DNA of 64,000 bases from Acidovorax radicis N35 (GCF_000204195.1 NZ_AFBG01000020.1:434001-498000); one strand, 5' to 3'; shown: positions 1 through 8,398, counted from the first letter of the stretch. Program-made: numbers and translations. The notes: generated by a model not told the origin, from the letters alone.

Positions 1-756
1 AAGATCACGTCCCGCACCAAGGGCATCGTGGTCATCAATCCGAACAACCCCACGGGCGCACTGTATTCGGACGCGCTGCTCAAGGGCATCGTTGCCATTG
101 CGCGCGAGCACGGTCTGGTCATCTTTGCGGACGAGGTGTATGACAAGGTGCTGTACGACGGCGCCAAGCACACGGCCATCGGCTCGCTGAGCGAGGATGT
201 GCTCACACTCACCTTCAATTCACTGTCCAAGAGCTACCGCTCCTGCGGCTATCGGGCCGGTTGGCTGGTGGTATCGGGCGACAAGAAGCCCGCCAAGGAC
301 TACATCGAGGGTCTGAACATGCTCTCGAACATGCGCCTGTGCGCCAACGTGCCCGGCCAGTGGGCGGTGCAGACCGCGCTGGGCGGTTACCAGAGCATCA
401 ACGAGTTGGTGGGCGATGGCGGACGCCTGCGCAAGCAGCGCGATCTGGCCTACGAACTCATCACTGCCATCCCGGGCGTGACCTGCGTCAAGCCGCAGGC
501 GGCTCTCTATATGTTCCCGCGCCTGGACCCTGCCGTGTACCCCATTGAGGACGACCAGCAGTTCTTCCTGGAACTGCTGCAGGAAACCAAGGTCATGCTG
601 GTGCAAGGCACCGGCTTCAACTGGGCCGCGCCCGACCATTTCCGCATTGTGTTCCTGCCCCATGAGGATGACCTGCGTGACGCCATCGGCCGCGTGGCCC
701 GCTTCCTTGAACAGTACCGCAAGCGCAAGCAGGCAGTGGCTGTTGCTGCTGCCTGA
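1..756 (+). CDS. alaA: alanine-synthesising aminotransferase AlaA, 5' truncated
   Basis: Pyridoxal-phosphate aminotransferase of fold type I that makes alanine from pyruvate and glutamate in the cytosol. The reading frame is open from base 1, so the start and about 150 N-terminal residues lie outside the window. Visible are the NPNNPTGA motif of class I/II aminotransferases, FADEVYDK with the cofactor-contacting Asp and Tyr, and NSLSKSYR, whose Lys forms the Schiff base, followed by GYRAGW. MRLCANVPGQWA and GGYQSI closely resemble E. coli AlaA as remembered. It lies just upstream of a DUF1176 gene and hom-thrC on the same strand, an order I associate with Comamonadaceae. The alternative is the paralogue AlaC, but the NSLSKSYR and IEGL segments fit AlaA better. 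Confidence 0.9.
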   Translation, partial: KITSRTKGIVVINPNNPTGALYSDALLKGIVAIAREHGLVIFADEVYDKVLYDGAKHTAIGSLSEDVLTLTFNSLSKSYRSCGYRAGWLVVSGDKKPAKDYIEGLNMLSNMRLCANVPGQWAVQTALGGYQSINELVGDGGRLRKQRDLAYELITAIPGVTCVKPQAALYMFPRLDPAVYPIEDDQQFFLELLQETKVMLVQGTGFNWAAPDHFRIVFLPHEDDLRDAIGRVARFLEQYRKRKQAVAVAAA

Positions 757-787
757 GGTGGCGTGGCGCCGAGTGAGCCCATCTTCC

Positions 788-1813
788 ATGCGCATTCGCT
801 CTGATGCTCACCGGGCCTGGCACTTCATGGCGTGCGCGCTGGCGTTCGCCGCTCCATTGGTGCCTGTACAGGCTGCAGATAACAAAGGTGCCGTCAGTTT
901 CCAGCACAAGGACTGGGCACTGCAGTGCGACAACACCCGCACCTGCCGGGCTGTGGGCTACCAGCCCGAGTCGGGCGACTCCGAGCCCGTCTCCATCCTC
1001 CTGACCCGCGACGCCGGGCCTGACACGCCGGTGCTGGTGGGTTTTCAGGTCTCTACGGAGAAAACCACTCCTGCATCGCTGCACCTCAAGGTCGGCAAGC
1101 TTTCATTGCCAGGCCTCAAGGGCGACGCCCCGCAGGTGGCGGCAGGCGACGTGCCTCGCCTGCTGCAAGAGCTGCTCAAGAATGAAGAAGCCACCCTCGT
1201 CGCCGGCAAGGACCGGTGGGTGCTGTCGCTCGCCGGGGCCAGTGCCGTGCTGCTCAAGATGGACGAGGCCCAGGGCCGTGTGGGCACCCCAGGCGCGCTG
1301 GTGCGTCGTGGCACGCGGCCTGAAGCCTCTGTGCTGCCGCCCGTACCGGCACCGGTGGTCAAGGCCGTGAGCCCGCTGCCCACGCGCAAGGGCGATGCAA
1401 CGCTGGCCAAGCCCCTGATCGCGGCGCTGGACCGCGCCAGCGCGGAGGGCCAGTGCAATGGCGACGACCCCTTCAACCTAGCCAACGTGCAGGTCTATCG
1501 CCTGACGGAGCGCAAGTTGCTGCTGTCCGTGCCCTGCGGCATGGGGGCCTACAACTTCACCAGCCTGCTGTGGATGGCCAACGACCGGCCCCCGTACAAG
1601 CCCGAGCCCGTGCAAGACGTGGACGGCGAATTCGATCCCGCCACGGGCAGCGTGCATTCGGCCATGAAGGGGCGCGGCATCGGCGACTGCTGGTGGGTGC
1701 GCCAGTGGCAATTTGACGGCCAGGGTTTTGTGCTGACCAGCGAGTCGGGTGACAGCATGTGCCGTGGCTTTGCCGGTGGCGCCTGGCAGTTGCCCAGCTA
1801 TGTCACGCGGTGA
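788..1813 (+). CDS. DUF1176-type periplasmic protein
   Basis: Protein of about 341 residues that looks like a DUF1176 family member, a group of exported proteins without an assigned function. The start was set at the ATG giving MRIRSDAHRAWHF, because a hydrophobic signal segment (MACALAFAAPLVPVQAA) follows and ends in a plausible signal peptidase I site before ADNKG. An in-frame Met 13 residues later would also leave a signal peptide. The mature part has the pattern common in this family: WALQCDNTRTCRAVGY near the start and a C-terminal region with paired Cys and Trp (GDCWW, CRGF). It begins 31 bases after alaA and ends 64 bases before hom. Family call moderate, function unknown. Confidence 0.75.
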   Translation: MRIRSDAHRAWHFMACALAFAAPLVPVQAADNKGAVSFQHKDWALQCDNTRTCRAVGYQPESGDSEPVSILLTRDAGPDTPVLVGFQVSTEKTTPASLHLKVGKLSLPGLKGDAPQVAAGDVPRLLQELLKNEEATLVAGKDRWVLSLAGASAVLLKMDEAQGRVGTPGALVRRGTRPEASVLPPVPAPVVKAVSPLPTRKGDATLAKPLIAALDRASAEGQCNGDDPFNLANVQVYRLTERKLLLSVPCGMGAYNFTSLLWMANDRPPYKPEPVQDVDGEFDPATGSVHSAMKGRGIGDCWWVRQWQFDGQGFVLTSESGDSMCRGFAGGAWQLPSYVTR

Positions 1814-1877
1814 TTGTGTGCTGCGCCGTATCGCCTCCTATTCCATCCCCTCTTAAAAAACTCTTCCCACCATTGCT

Positions 1878-3212
1878 ATGAAACCCATCCAAGTAGGCCT
1901 TCTGGGCATCGGCACCGTCGGCAGCGGCGTGTTCAACGTGCTCGCGCGCAACCAGGACGAGATCAGCCGCCGGGCTGGCCGTGGCATCGAGATCACCATG
2001 GTGGCCGATCTGGACGTGGAGCGTGCCAAATCGGTAGTGGGTGCTGACATCCAGGTCGTCAACGATGCCCGCGCCATCATCGCCAACCCCGACATCGACA
2101 TCGTCATCGAGTTGATCGGCGGCTACGGCATCGCCCGTGCGCTGGTGCTCGAAGCCATCGCCGCCGGCAAGCACGTGGTCACCGCCAACAAGGCGCTGCT
2201 GGCCGTGCACGGCACCGAGATCTTCGCGGCCGCTTCGGCCAAGGGCGTGATGGTGGCCTTCGAGGCCGCCGTGGCCGGTGGCATCCCGATCATCAAGGCG
2301 CTGCGCGAAGGGCTCACCGCCAACCGCATCCAGTGGATCGCCGGCATCATCAACGGCACCACCAACTTCATCCTGTCCGAGATGCGCAGCAAGGGACTGG
2401 ACTTTGATGTGGTGCTCAAGGAAGCCCAGCGCCTGGGCTACGCCGAGGCCGACCCGACCTTCGACATCGAAGGCGTGGACGCCGCGCACAAGGTCACGCT
2501 GATGAGCGCCATCGCTTTTGGCATCCCGGTGCAGTTCGACAAGGCCTATGTTGAAGGCATCACCAAGCTTTCAGCCGCTGACATCAAGTACGCCGAGCAA
2601 CTGGGCTACCGCATCAAGCTGCTCGGTATCACCAAGCGGGTGGACAAGGGCGTGGAGCTGCGCGTGCACCCGAGCCTGGTGCCGTCCAAGCGCCTGATCG
2701 CTAACGTCGAAGGCGCGATGAACGCCGTGGTGGTACAGGGCGATGCCGTGGGCACCACGCTGTACTACGGCAAGGGGGCGGGCAGCGAGCCCACCGCCAG
2801 CGCCGTGATCGCCGACCTGGTGGACATCGCCCGCCTGCACACGGCCGACCCCGAGCACCGCGTGCCGCACCTGGCCTTCCAGGCCAACACGCTGACCGAT
2901 GCCATGGGCACGCTGCCGGTGCTGCCCATGAGCGAAGTGGTCACCAGCTACTACCTGCGCCTTCGCGTGGCCGACCAGGCCGGCGTGCTGGCCAAGGTCA
3001 CCGGCCTGCTGGCCGAGGCGGGCGTGAGCATCGATGCGGTGCTGCAGCGCGAAGCCGATGAGGTCGGCGGCGAAGGCTCCACGCAGACCGACCTGATCAT
3101 CCTGACCCACGACACCCGCGAAGGCACCATGGACGCCGTGATCGCCCAGATGCAAGCGCTGCCCACGGTGCTGGCGCCCATCACGCGCATCCGCAAGGAG
3201 GAACTGAACTGA
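1878..3212 (+). CDS. hom: homoserine dehydrogenase
   Basis: NAD(P)-dependent reduction of aspartate semialdehyde to homoserine, the branch-point step to threonine and methionine. The 444-residue protein starts with a Rossmann fold (GLLGIGTVGSGVFNVL), followed by the catalytic domain with GTTNFILSEM and the acidic GYAEADPTFDIEG region carrying substrate-binding residues. A C-terminal ACT domain (roughly residues 355-435, LRLRVADQAGVLAKVTGLL) is where threonine feedback normally acts. The length matches the monofunctional betaproteobacterial enzyme, with no fused aspartokinase. Its TGA stop overlaps the thrC ATG by one base, which suggests translational coupling. The 64 bases upstream show no clear terminator. 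Confidence 0.96.
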   Translation: MKPIQVGLLGIGTVGSGVFNVLARNQDEISRRAGRGIEITMVADLDVERAKSVVGADIQVVNDARAIIANPDIDIVIELIGGYGIARALVLEAIAAGKHVVTANKALLAVHGTEIFAAASAKGVMVAFEAAVAGGIPIIKALREGLTANRIQWIAGIINGTTNFILSEMRSKGLDFDVVLKEAQRLGYAEADPTFDIEGVDAAHKVTLMSAIAFGIPVQFDKAYVEGITKLSAADIKYAEQLGYRIKLLGITKRVDKGVELRVHPSLVPSKRLIANVEGAMNAVVVQGDAVGTTLYYGKGAGSEPTASAVIADLVDIARLHTADPEHRVPHLAFQANTLTDAMGTLPVLPMSEVVTSYYLRLRVADQAGVLAKVTGLLAEAGVSIDAVLQREADEVGGEGSTQTDLIILTHDTREGTMDAVIAQMQALPTVLAPITRIRKEELN

Positions 3213-4651
3213 TGCTGTACATCTCCACCCGCGGCCACGCCGACCGCAAGCGTTTTTGCGACATCCTGCTGGAGGGCCTGGCGCCCGATGGCGGCCTGTA
3301 CCTGCCCGAGCACTACCCTAAGATCAGCGATGCCACGCTGACCAAGCTGCGCAAGGCCTACCACGAGCAAGGCTACGCCGAGCTGGCCTTCCAGATCCTG
3401 TCGCTGTACATCGACGACATCCCCGCCGACGACCTGAAGGCCATCTGCGCCAAGACGTACACCGCCGAAGTCTTCGGCACGGGCGAGATCGTGCCCCTGC
3501 GCCACCTCGAAGACGGCCTGTGGCTCGAAGCCCTGTCCAACGGCCCCACGCTGGCCTTCAAGGACATGGCCATGCAGCTGCTGGGCAACCTGTTCGAATA
3601 TGAACTCAAGCGCCGTGGCGAAGAGCTCAATATCCTGGGCGCGACCAGCGGCGACACCGGCAGCGCGGCCGAATACGCCATGCGCGGCAAAGAGGGCGTG
3701 CGCGTTTTCATGACCAGCCCGCATGGCCGCATGAGCGCTTTTCAGCAGGCGCAGATGTTCAGCCTGCAGGACGAGAACATCCACAACATCGCCATCGAAG
3801 GCGTGTTCGACGACTGCCAGGACATCGTCAAGGCCGTGAGCAACGACCTGGCCTTCAAGCGCAAGTACAAGATCGGCACCGTCAATTCCATCAATTGGGC
3901 GCGCCTCTTGGCGCAGGTGGTGTACTACTTCGCGGGCTACATCCAGGCCACGGAGACCAACAGCCAGAAGGTCAGCTTCACCGTGCCTTCAGGCAACTTC
4001 GGCAACGTGTGCGCAGGCCATGTGGCGCGGCAGATGGGCTTGCCCATCGACAAGCTGGTGGTGGCTACCAATGAGAACGACGTGCTCGACGAGTTCTTCC
4101 GCACGGGCTCGTACCGCGTGCGCGCCGCGGCCGACACGCACGAGACTTCAAGCCCCTCGATGGACATCAGCAAGGCCAGCAACTTCGAACGGTTCATCTT
4201 CGACCTGCTGGGCCGCAACGGCCAGCGCACGAACGCGTTGTTTGCGAAAGCGCTGCCCGCTTATGGCCGATTCGATTTGAGTGCCGAACCGCTGTTTGCC
4301 GAAGCCGCTACCAAGTACGGCTTTGAAAGCGGCAAGAGCACGCATGCCGACCGCCTGGCCACCATCAAGGACAACTTCGAGCGCCACGGCGTCACCATCG
4401 ACACCCACACCGCTGACGGCGTGAAGGTGGCGCGCGAGCACCACCAGGACGCCAGCGTGCCGATGATCGTGCTGGAGACTGCGCTGCCTATCAAGTTCGC
4501 GGAAACCATCGTCGAAGCCCTGGGCCATGCACCCGAGCGGCCCGCCAAGTTCGCGGGCATCGAAGACCTGCCCAAGCGTGTGCACGTCCTACCTGCCAAC
4601 GTGCAGTTGGTGAAGCAGTACATCGAGCGCCACTGCGCGCCAGCCCCGTAG
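3212..4651 (+). CDS. thrC: threonine synthase
   Basis: PLP enzyme that converts O-phosphohomoserine to threonine and phosphate. The 479 residues fit the long, class II form of threonine synthase. The N-terminal YISTRGHADRKRFCDILLEG is typical of this form. The PLP lysine lies in GPTLAFKDMAMQ, and ATSGDTGSAAEYA supplies the phosphate-binding loop. FTVPSGNFGNVCAGH is the conserved glycine-rich stretch that follows. It is coupled to hom by a one-base overlap. A 147-base gap containing an intergenic repeat separates it from the molybdenum cofactor genes. Confidence 0.96.
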   Translation: MLYISTRGHADRKRFCDILLEGLAPDGGLYLPEHYPKISDATLTKLRKAYHEQGYAELAFQILSLYIDDIPADDLKAICAKTYTAEVFGTGEIVPLRHLEDGLWLEALSNGPTLAFKDMAMQLLGNLFEYELKRRGEELNILGATSGDTGSAAEYAMRGKEGVRVFMTSPHGRMSAFQQAQMFSLQDENIHNIAIEGVFDDCQDIVKAVSNDLAFKRKYKIGTVNSINWARLLAQVVYYFAGYIQATETNSQKVSFTVPSGNFGNVCAGHVARQMGLPIDKLVVATNENDVLDEFFRTGSYRVRAAADTHETSSPSMDISKASNFERFIFDLLGRNGQRTNALFAKALPAYGRFDLSAEPLFAEAATKYGFESGKSTHADRLATIKDNFERHGVTIDTHTADGVKVAREHHQDASVPMIVLETALPIKFAETIVEALGHAPERPAKFAGIEDLPKRVHVLPANVQLVKQYIERHCAPAP

Positions 4652-4718
4652 GCGGGTGGCCGACAATCCAGAGACGTTTTGCTGCTGCGCAGGCGGTGGA
4701 CGGCTCCGGATGGCTTGA

Positions 4719-4783
4719 TTTGATATAAAAAATGCCCCTGGCGCTTGTCTGATAAGCGTTAGAAGCTATAAATACAATAGCTA
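4719..4783. repeat. dispersed intergenic repeat, copy A
   Basis: A short inverted repeat, GCGCTT-gtctgat-AAGCG, is flanked by AT-rich arms (TGATATAAAA on the left, AGAAGCTATAAATACAATAGCT on the right). The right arm contains AGCTAT and ATAGCT as a small palindrome. Related copies lie in other intergenic gaps of this window. It fills the gap between thrC and mobB and ends just before the mobB ribosome binding site AAGGAG. Confidence 0.7.
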
Positions 4784-4798
4784 ACCAAGGAGCAGTGG

Positions 4799-5356
4799 AT
4801 GAAGGTTGTCGGTTTTGCCGGTTTTTCCGGCAGTGGCAAGACCACACTGGTCGAGCAGTTGATCCCCGAGCTGCGGATGCGGGGGCTGCGCGTGTCGGTG
4901 GTCAAGCATGCCCACCATAGTTTCGACATCGACCACCCGGGCAAGGACACGTACCGCCACCGCGAGGCGGGGGCCTTCGAGGTGGTGGCTGCCTCGGACA
5001 AGCGCCTGATGCTGGTGCGCGAGTTCGAGCAACCCGCCACGCTCAGTGTGCACCACCTGCTGGCCGAGCTGTACCAGGGTGTGGACTGGGTGCTGGTGGA
5101 AGGTTTCAAGGACAGCGACCTGCTCAAGGTGGAGGTGTGGCGCGCGCCCGAAGCCGGGCAGCTGGCCAAGCCCGTGCGTTACCCCGAGGACGACTTTGTG
5201 GTCGCTGTCGCCACCGATGCCCCGCAGGGCCTGCCTGTGCCCACCCAACTGCCCTTGCTGGATCTCAACGCGCCCGCCCAGGTGGTGGATTGGCTGATCC
5301 AGAACCAGCACCGCTTCGACTACGACTGTGAACTCTATGGGGTGGGTCTCGCATGA
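4799..5356 (+). CDS. mobB: molybdopterin-guanine dinucleotide biosynthesis adaptor MobB
   Basis: GTP-binding accessory protein thought to assist MobA in adding GMP to molybdopterin. The P-loop is GFSGSGKTTLVEQL near the N terminus. VVKHAHHSFDIDHPGKDTYRHREAGA is the family signature, quoted here only by its key residues: the KH pair, the DxDxxGKDT stretch and the HREAG segment. LVEGFKDS is the second conserved block. The length, 185 residues, is normal. AAGGAG precedes the ATG by about seven bases. The stop overlaps the moeA start (ATGA), so mobB, moeA and moaD look like one coupled operon. Confidence 0.93.
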   Translation: MKVVGFAGFSGSGKTTLVEQLIPELRMRGLRVSVVKHAHHSFDIDHPGKDTYRHREAGAFEVVAASDKRLMLVREFEQPATLSVHHLLAELYQGVDWVLVEGFKDSDLLKVEVWRAPEAGQLAKPVRYPEDDFVVAVATDAPQGLPVPTQLPLLDLNAPAQVVDWLIQNQHRFDYDCELYGVGLA

Positions 5357-6603
5357 GTCGCCTGAATACGCCCTTGAAGCCCCTCGATGAAGCATTGGCC
5401 GACCTGTTGTTGCAGGCCGCACCTCTGCAGGGCACAGAGAAGGTCGTCACCTTCGATGCGGACGGCCGCGTGCTGGCGCAAAACTGCGTCTCGGCCCTGC
5501 AGGTGCCGCCGCAGGACAACAGCGCCATGGATGGGTACGCCGTGCGCTGCGCGGATGTGACGGAGTTGGGCGTGGTGCTGCCGGTGTCACAGCGCATTGC
5601 GGCGGGCAGTGCGGGGGATCCGCTGCTGCCAGGGTCGGCTGCGCGCATCTTCACGGGTGCTCCGGTGCCTGCGGGTGCCGACGCGGTCCTGATGCAGGAG
5701 GACTGTGAGGCGTTGGCCTCTGCCACCGAGGGTGATGGCCTGGGCCAGGTGCGCATCAACGCCGTGCCCAAGCGGGGCCAATGGATTCGCAGTGCAGGTG
5801 AAGACATCACCCGGGGTGCCGTGGTGCTGACGGCAGGAACACGCCTTACCCCGGCCGAGCTGGGCCTGGCCGCCAGCATAGGCTTGCACCAGTTGCAGGT
5901 GGCGCGCCGCCCGCGCGTGGCGCTGTTCTCCACGGGCGATGAACTCGTCATGCCCGGCGAGGTTCCGCCCGAGCAGATGCGCCCTGGTGCCATCTACAAC
6001 AGCAACCGCTTCTTTTTGCGCGCCATGCTGCTGCGCCTGGGCTGCGAGGTGACCGACTTTGGCATCGTGCCCGACCGGCGCGACGCCACCATCGACGCAT
6101 TGCGCGAGGCGAGTGCCGCACACGACCTGATCCTGACCAGCGGCGGCGTGAGTGTGGGCGAGGAAGACCACATCAAGCCTGCGGTGGAAACGCTAGGCAC
6201 GCTGGACCTGTGGCAGATCGCCATGAAGCCCGGCAAACCGTTCGCCTATGGCCGCATTGGTGCGGCCCATTTCATGGGCTTGCCGGGCAATCCCGTGTCG
6301 AGCTTTCTGACGTTTGCGCTGCTGGTGCGGCCGTTTGTGCTGCGCCTGCAGGGTGTGCAGGATGTGGCTCCTCAATCCATTGCTGCCCGCGCTGATTTCA
6401 CCTGGCCCAAGGCCGATAAACGCCGCGAGTTTCTGCGTGTGCGGCACAACGCGGCGGGCGGGCTGGATCTGTTCAACAACCAGAGTTCGGGCGTGCTCAC
6501 TTCTGCCGCCTGGGGCGATGGCGTGGTGGACAACCCGGCGGGCCAGACGATTGCGACGGGAGACACTGTGCAGTTCATCGCTTTCTCGGAGCTGTTGTCA
6601 TGA
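5353..6603 (+). CDS. moeA: molybdopterin molybdotransferase MoeA
   Basis: Inserts molybdate into adenylylated molybdopterin to give active molybdenum cofactor. The 416-residue protein shows the domain order of MoeA: PPQDNSAMDGYAVR near residue 50, a linker domain with RIFTGAPVPAGADAVLMQED, then the MogA-like fold with FSTGDELV, GAIYNSNRF and LTSGGVSVGEEDH, followed by MKPGKPFAYG and LPGNPVSSF, and the C-terminal beta-barrel domain. Four-base overlaps join it to mobB upstream and moaD downstream, so the three are probably translated from one transcript. Confidence 0.95.
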   Translation: MSRLNTPLKPLDEALADLLLQAAPLQGTEKVVTFDADGRVLAQNCVSALQVPPQDNSAMDGYAVRCADVTELGVVLPVSQRIAAGSAGDPLLPGSAARIFTGAPVPAGADAVLMQEDCEALASATEGDGLGQVRINAVPKRGQWIRSAGEDITRGAVVLTAGTRLTPAELGLAASIGLHQLQVARRPRVALFSTGDELVMPGEVPPEQMRPGAIYNSNRFFLRAMLLRLGCEVTDFGIVPDRRDATIDALREASAAHDLILTSGGVSVGEEDHIKPAVETLGTLDLWQIAMKPGKPFAYGRIGAAHFMGLPGNPVSSFLTFALLVRPFVLRLQGVQDVAPQSIAARADFTWPKADKRREFLRVRHNAAGGLDLFNNQSSGVLTSAAWGDGVVDNPAGQTIATGDTVQFIAFSELLS

Positions 6604-6851
6604 AGGTGTCTGTGCGCTACTTTGCCTCCATCCGAGAGGCCATCGGCCAGGGCAGCGAGGCGGTCGAAACCTCTGCCGCCACGCTGGGCGCCCTGCGCGA
6701 CGAACTCATCGCACGCGGCGGCGCCCACGCCAGTAGCCTTGCACGAGGCCGGGCCGTGCGCATGGCGCTCAACCAGACCTTGAGCGATGAGTCCGCCACC
6801 CTGGCCGATGGGGCCGAGGTGGCGTTTTTTCCGCCGGTGACGGGCGGTTAG
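6600..6851 (+). CDS. moaD: molybdopterin synthase sulfur-carrier subunit MoaD
   Basis: Small ubiquitin-like protein of 83 residues whose C-terminal Gly-Gly (FFPPVTGG) is adenylated and then thiocarboxylated to give sulfur to molybdopterin synthase. It begins MKVSVRYFASIREA, matching the family start, and has the typical ALNQ and ADGAEVAFFPPV strands. It overlaps moeA by four bases. Its partner subunit MoaE is encoded about 2.2 kb further on, separated by a dapA-like gene and three small genes, which is less compact than the usual moaD-moaE pair. Confidence 0.93.
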   Translation: MKVSVRYFASIREAIGQGSEAVETSAATLGALRDELIARGGAHASSLARGRAVRMALNQTLSDESATLADGAEVAFFPPVTGG

Positions 6852-6876
6852 CCGGGGCGCTCTCGCGCGCGCCGGC
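6851..6876. terminator. GC-rich hairpin between convergent moaD and dapA-like gene
   Basis: GCCGGGGCGC and GCGCGCCGGC can pair around a short loop in the 33-base gap between the convergent moaD and dapA-like genes. There is no T-run on either side, so it is at best a weak or Rho-assisted terminator. It starts on the last base of the moaD stop codon. Confidence 0.3.
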
Positions 6877-6884
6877 AAGTCACC

Positions 6885-7763
6885 TCAGAGCGCCTTCAAA
6901 TGATCCTGCAGCGCCTTCGAGGCTGGCATCATCGGGGCGCGCAGCTCGTTGTGCATCCACCCCGCATGCGCCAGCATCGCCTTGAGCGGGGCAGGGTTGG
7001 GCTCGGCAAAACACGCTTCCACCCAGGGTTGCAGGGCTTGCCACACGGGGCGGGCTGCTGGCAGGTCGCCTGAGCGCAGCAAGGCCGTCAATTCCACGAA
7101 ACGCGGTGTCTGCCAGTGCGCGCTGGCCGAGATGGCACCTGCACCCCCCAGGGCCAGCGTATGGAAGATCTGCGCGTCTTCGCCCGTCAACACCTGCAGC
7201 CGTCCATCGGCGATCAGGGCCTGCGTCTTGGCCGTGTTGCCGCCACAGTCCTTGATGGCCTGGATGCGCGGATGCGCCGCCAGCGCCAGCAGCGTCTCGG
7301 TGGTGAGCGTGGCGCCCGTGCGGTAGGGAATGTCATAAATCAGCAGGGGCACCGCGCTGGCGTCGGCCAGCGTGCGGAACCAGTGCAGCAGGCCTTCTTG
7401 CGAGGGGCGGATGTAGTGGGGGGCGGACACCAGCAGGCCCGCCACCGGGTAGTGCGCAAGGGCCCGCACCTGTTCCAGCACATGGCCTTGGTGGTAGCCC
7501 GACAGGCCCATCACCACGGGCAACCCCTGGGCGGCGCCCAGCACGGTCTCCAGCACCTGCAGTTGCTCGGCCTTGTCGAGGGCCGCCGCCTCACCGGTCG
7601 AGCCGCAGGCCACGAAGCCCGCAACACCGTCGGCGCGCAGCCGGGCGGTGAGGGCGGCCAGGGCCGGATGGTCCACGGCGCCGTCCTTGAACGGTGTGAC
7701 CAGGGCGATCCAGAGCCCGCTGAACGGCGGCTGGCGGGAGAGAGTGGTGGCGGTAGCAGACAT
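6885..7763 (-). CDS. dihydrodipicolinate synthase family protein (DapA-like)
   Basis: TIM-barrel aldolase of the DapA / N-acetylneuraminate lyase family. The nearest function is 4-hydroxy-tetrahydrodipicolinate synthase, which condenses pyruvate with aspartate semialdehyde. Seen are the Schiff-base Lys in AIKDCGGN, the catalytic Tyr in LIYDIPYRTG with the carboxylate-binding Arg next to it, and HYIRPSQEGL. The usual GTTGE motif reads CGSTGEA, so one catalytic-triad Thr is Ser. The start is set at the second ATG because GAAAGG lies nine bases before it; an ATG nine bases upstream directly abuts that site. A structured leader with a small ORF precedes it. It may be a second, paralogous DapA with another keto-acid substrate, so no symbol is given. 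Confidence 0.85.
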   Translation of the reverse strand: MSATATTLSRQPPFSGLWIALVTPFKDGAVDHPALAALTARLRADGVAGFVACGSTGEAAALDKAEQLQVLETVLGAAQGLPVVMGLSGYHQGHVLEQVRALAHYPVAGLLVSAPHYIRPSQEGLLHWFRTLADASAVPLLIYDIPYRTGATLTTETLLALAAHPRIQAIKDCGGNTAKTQALIADGRLQVLTGEDAQIFHTLALGGAGAISASAHWQTPRFVELTALLRSGDLPAARPVWQALQPWVEACFAEPNPAPLKAMLAHAGWMHNELRAPMMPASKALQDHLKAL

Positions 7764-7864
7764 GCGAAGCATCCTTTCAGGGTTCGACCAGGGGAAGAAC
7801 CGTCCGGAGGGAGTGCGCGCGGAATGCCGGGGAGTGAAAAGAGAAAAGGAAATTTCTCTACCAG

Positions 7865-7895
7865 GTGGTTCCGTCGCTCATCCGGACGGAACCAC
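7865..7895 (-). promoter_or_regulatory. leader hairpin before the dapA-like gene, attenuator-like
   Basis: A perfect 11-base stem, GTGGTTCCGTC with GACGGAACCAC around a nine-base loop, lies about 100 bases upstream of the dapA-like start. In the direction of that gene it starts nine bases after the stop codon of the small ORF. A competing stem, CCGGA with TCCGG, would use the left arm and part of the loop, so the two structures exclude each other. T-rich sequence (TTTTCTCTTTT) appears only about 17 bases after the stem, so it is not a standard intrinsic terminator. Confidence 0.5.
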
Positions 7896-7903
7896 AGCTC
7901 CGG

Positions 7904-7993
7904 TCAGACGAGCTCTGGTTTTTTGGCTTTGACCACGCACCGCAATGCCACCGCGGCAGCGGTGGTCATGGCAAAGAGTGTGTGCGTGGGCAT
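7904..7993 (-). CDS. putative 29-residue leader peptide upstream of the dapA-like gene
   Basis: A short ORF reading MPTHTLFAMTTAAAVALRCV and then VKAKKPELV ends nine bases before a strong hairpin in the dapA-like leader. A second Met at residue 9 gives a 21-residue version. No Shine-Dalgarno sequence is evident. A TATACT -10-like element lies seven bases before the first ATG, so the transcript may start at or next to this codon. The peptide is not enriched in Lys or Asp beyond AKK, so amino-acid sensing is not obvious. I do not recognise the peptide. Translation is unproven and the call rests on position and context only. Confidence 0.35.
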   Translation of the reverse strand: MPTHTLFAMTTAAAVALRCVVKAKKPELV

Positions 7994-8000
7994 GGGGCGC

Positions 8001-8029
8001 AGTATAGCCAAGCCTCAGCCCGCGCAAAA
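8001..8029 (-). promoter_or_regulatory. candidate sigma-70 promoter for the dapA-like leader
   Basis: On the minus strand TTTTGC and TATACT are separated by 17 bases. TATACT is a good -10 match; the -35 is poor. Transcription would begin near 7994, giving the dapA-like gene a leader of roughly 230 bases that contains the small ORF and the hairpin. Confidence 0.4.
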
Positions 8030-8035
8030 GGCCAT

Positions 8036-8398
8036 TCAGGGTGTGGGCGGTTGTGGGGGGGCTTCTTCGTCCACCGGCTTGGGCAGTGGTGCCACCAGCA
8101 CGGGGCACTGCCACACCAGCAGTTCGGCCAGCCGGGTGACGATCCATGTCGCTTCGGCCACCGACACACCGGATTCAACCGTACACAGCCCCGCGTGAAT
8201 GCGCTGCAGGATCTCGGTTTCAGACGGTGCCTGCACGTGGTACAGCGTTTGTGCGTGCTCCACCAGGTGGCCCGCCAGGTCTTCGCACAGCTCGTAGCGG
8301 GCCCGTACGCCATCTGCCTTTTCAGTCAGACGCCCCCGTGCGTCGGTGTACACCGCCATGAAGGAGGGCGGCACGTGGATCTGGTTGTCGTCGTCCAT
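8036..8398 (-). CDS. conserved small hypothetical protein, 120 residues
   Basis: I do not recognise a family. The protein is soluble and mostly helical by composition, with MDDDNQIHVPPSFMAVYTD at the N terminus, a central RYELCEDLAGHL and QRIHAGL stretch, and a proline-rich tail (PLPKPVDEEAPPQPPTP). There is no signal peptide, membrane segment or obvious metal site. It follows the 84-residue gene on the same strand with nine bases between them, so the two are probably co-transcribed. The frame is supported over its competitors by codon bias (G/C in third positions) and by a normal charge balance. A role with the neighbouring molybdenum cofactor genes is possible but not shown. Confidence 0.65.
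   Translation of the reverse strand: MDDDNQIHVPPSFMAVYTDARGRLTEKADGVRARYELCEDLAGHLVEHAQTLYHVQAPSETEILQRIHAGLCTVESGVSVAEATWIVTRLAELLVWQCPVLVAPLPKPVDEEAPPQPPTP

Noticed and set aside
545..787. N-terminal extension of the DUF1176 protein
   Set aside because: The in-frame extension overlaps the end of alaA, is Arg/Ser-rich and would bury the signal peptide.
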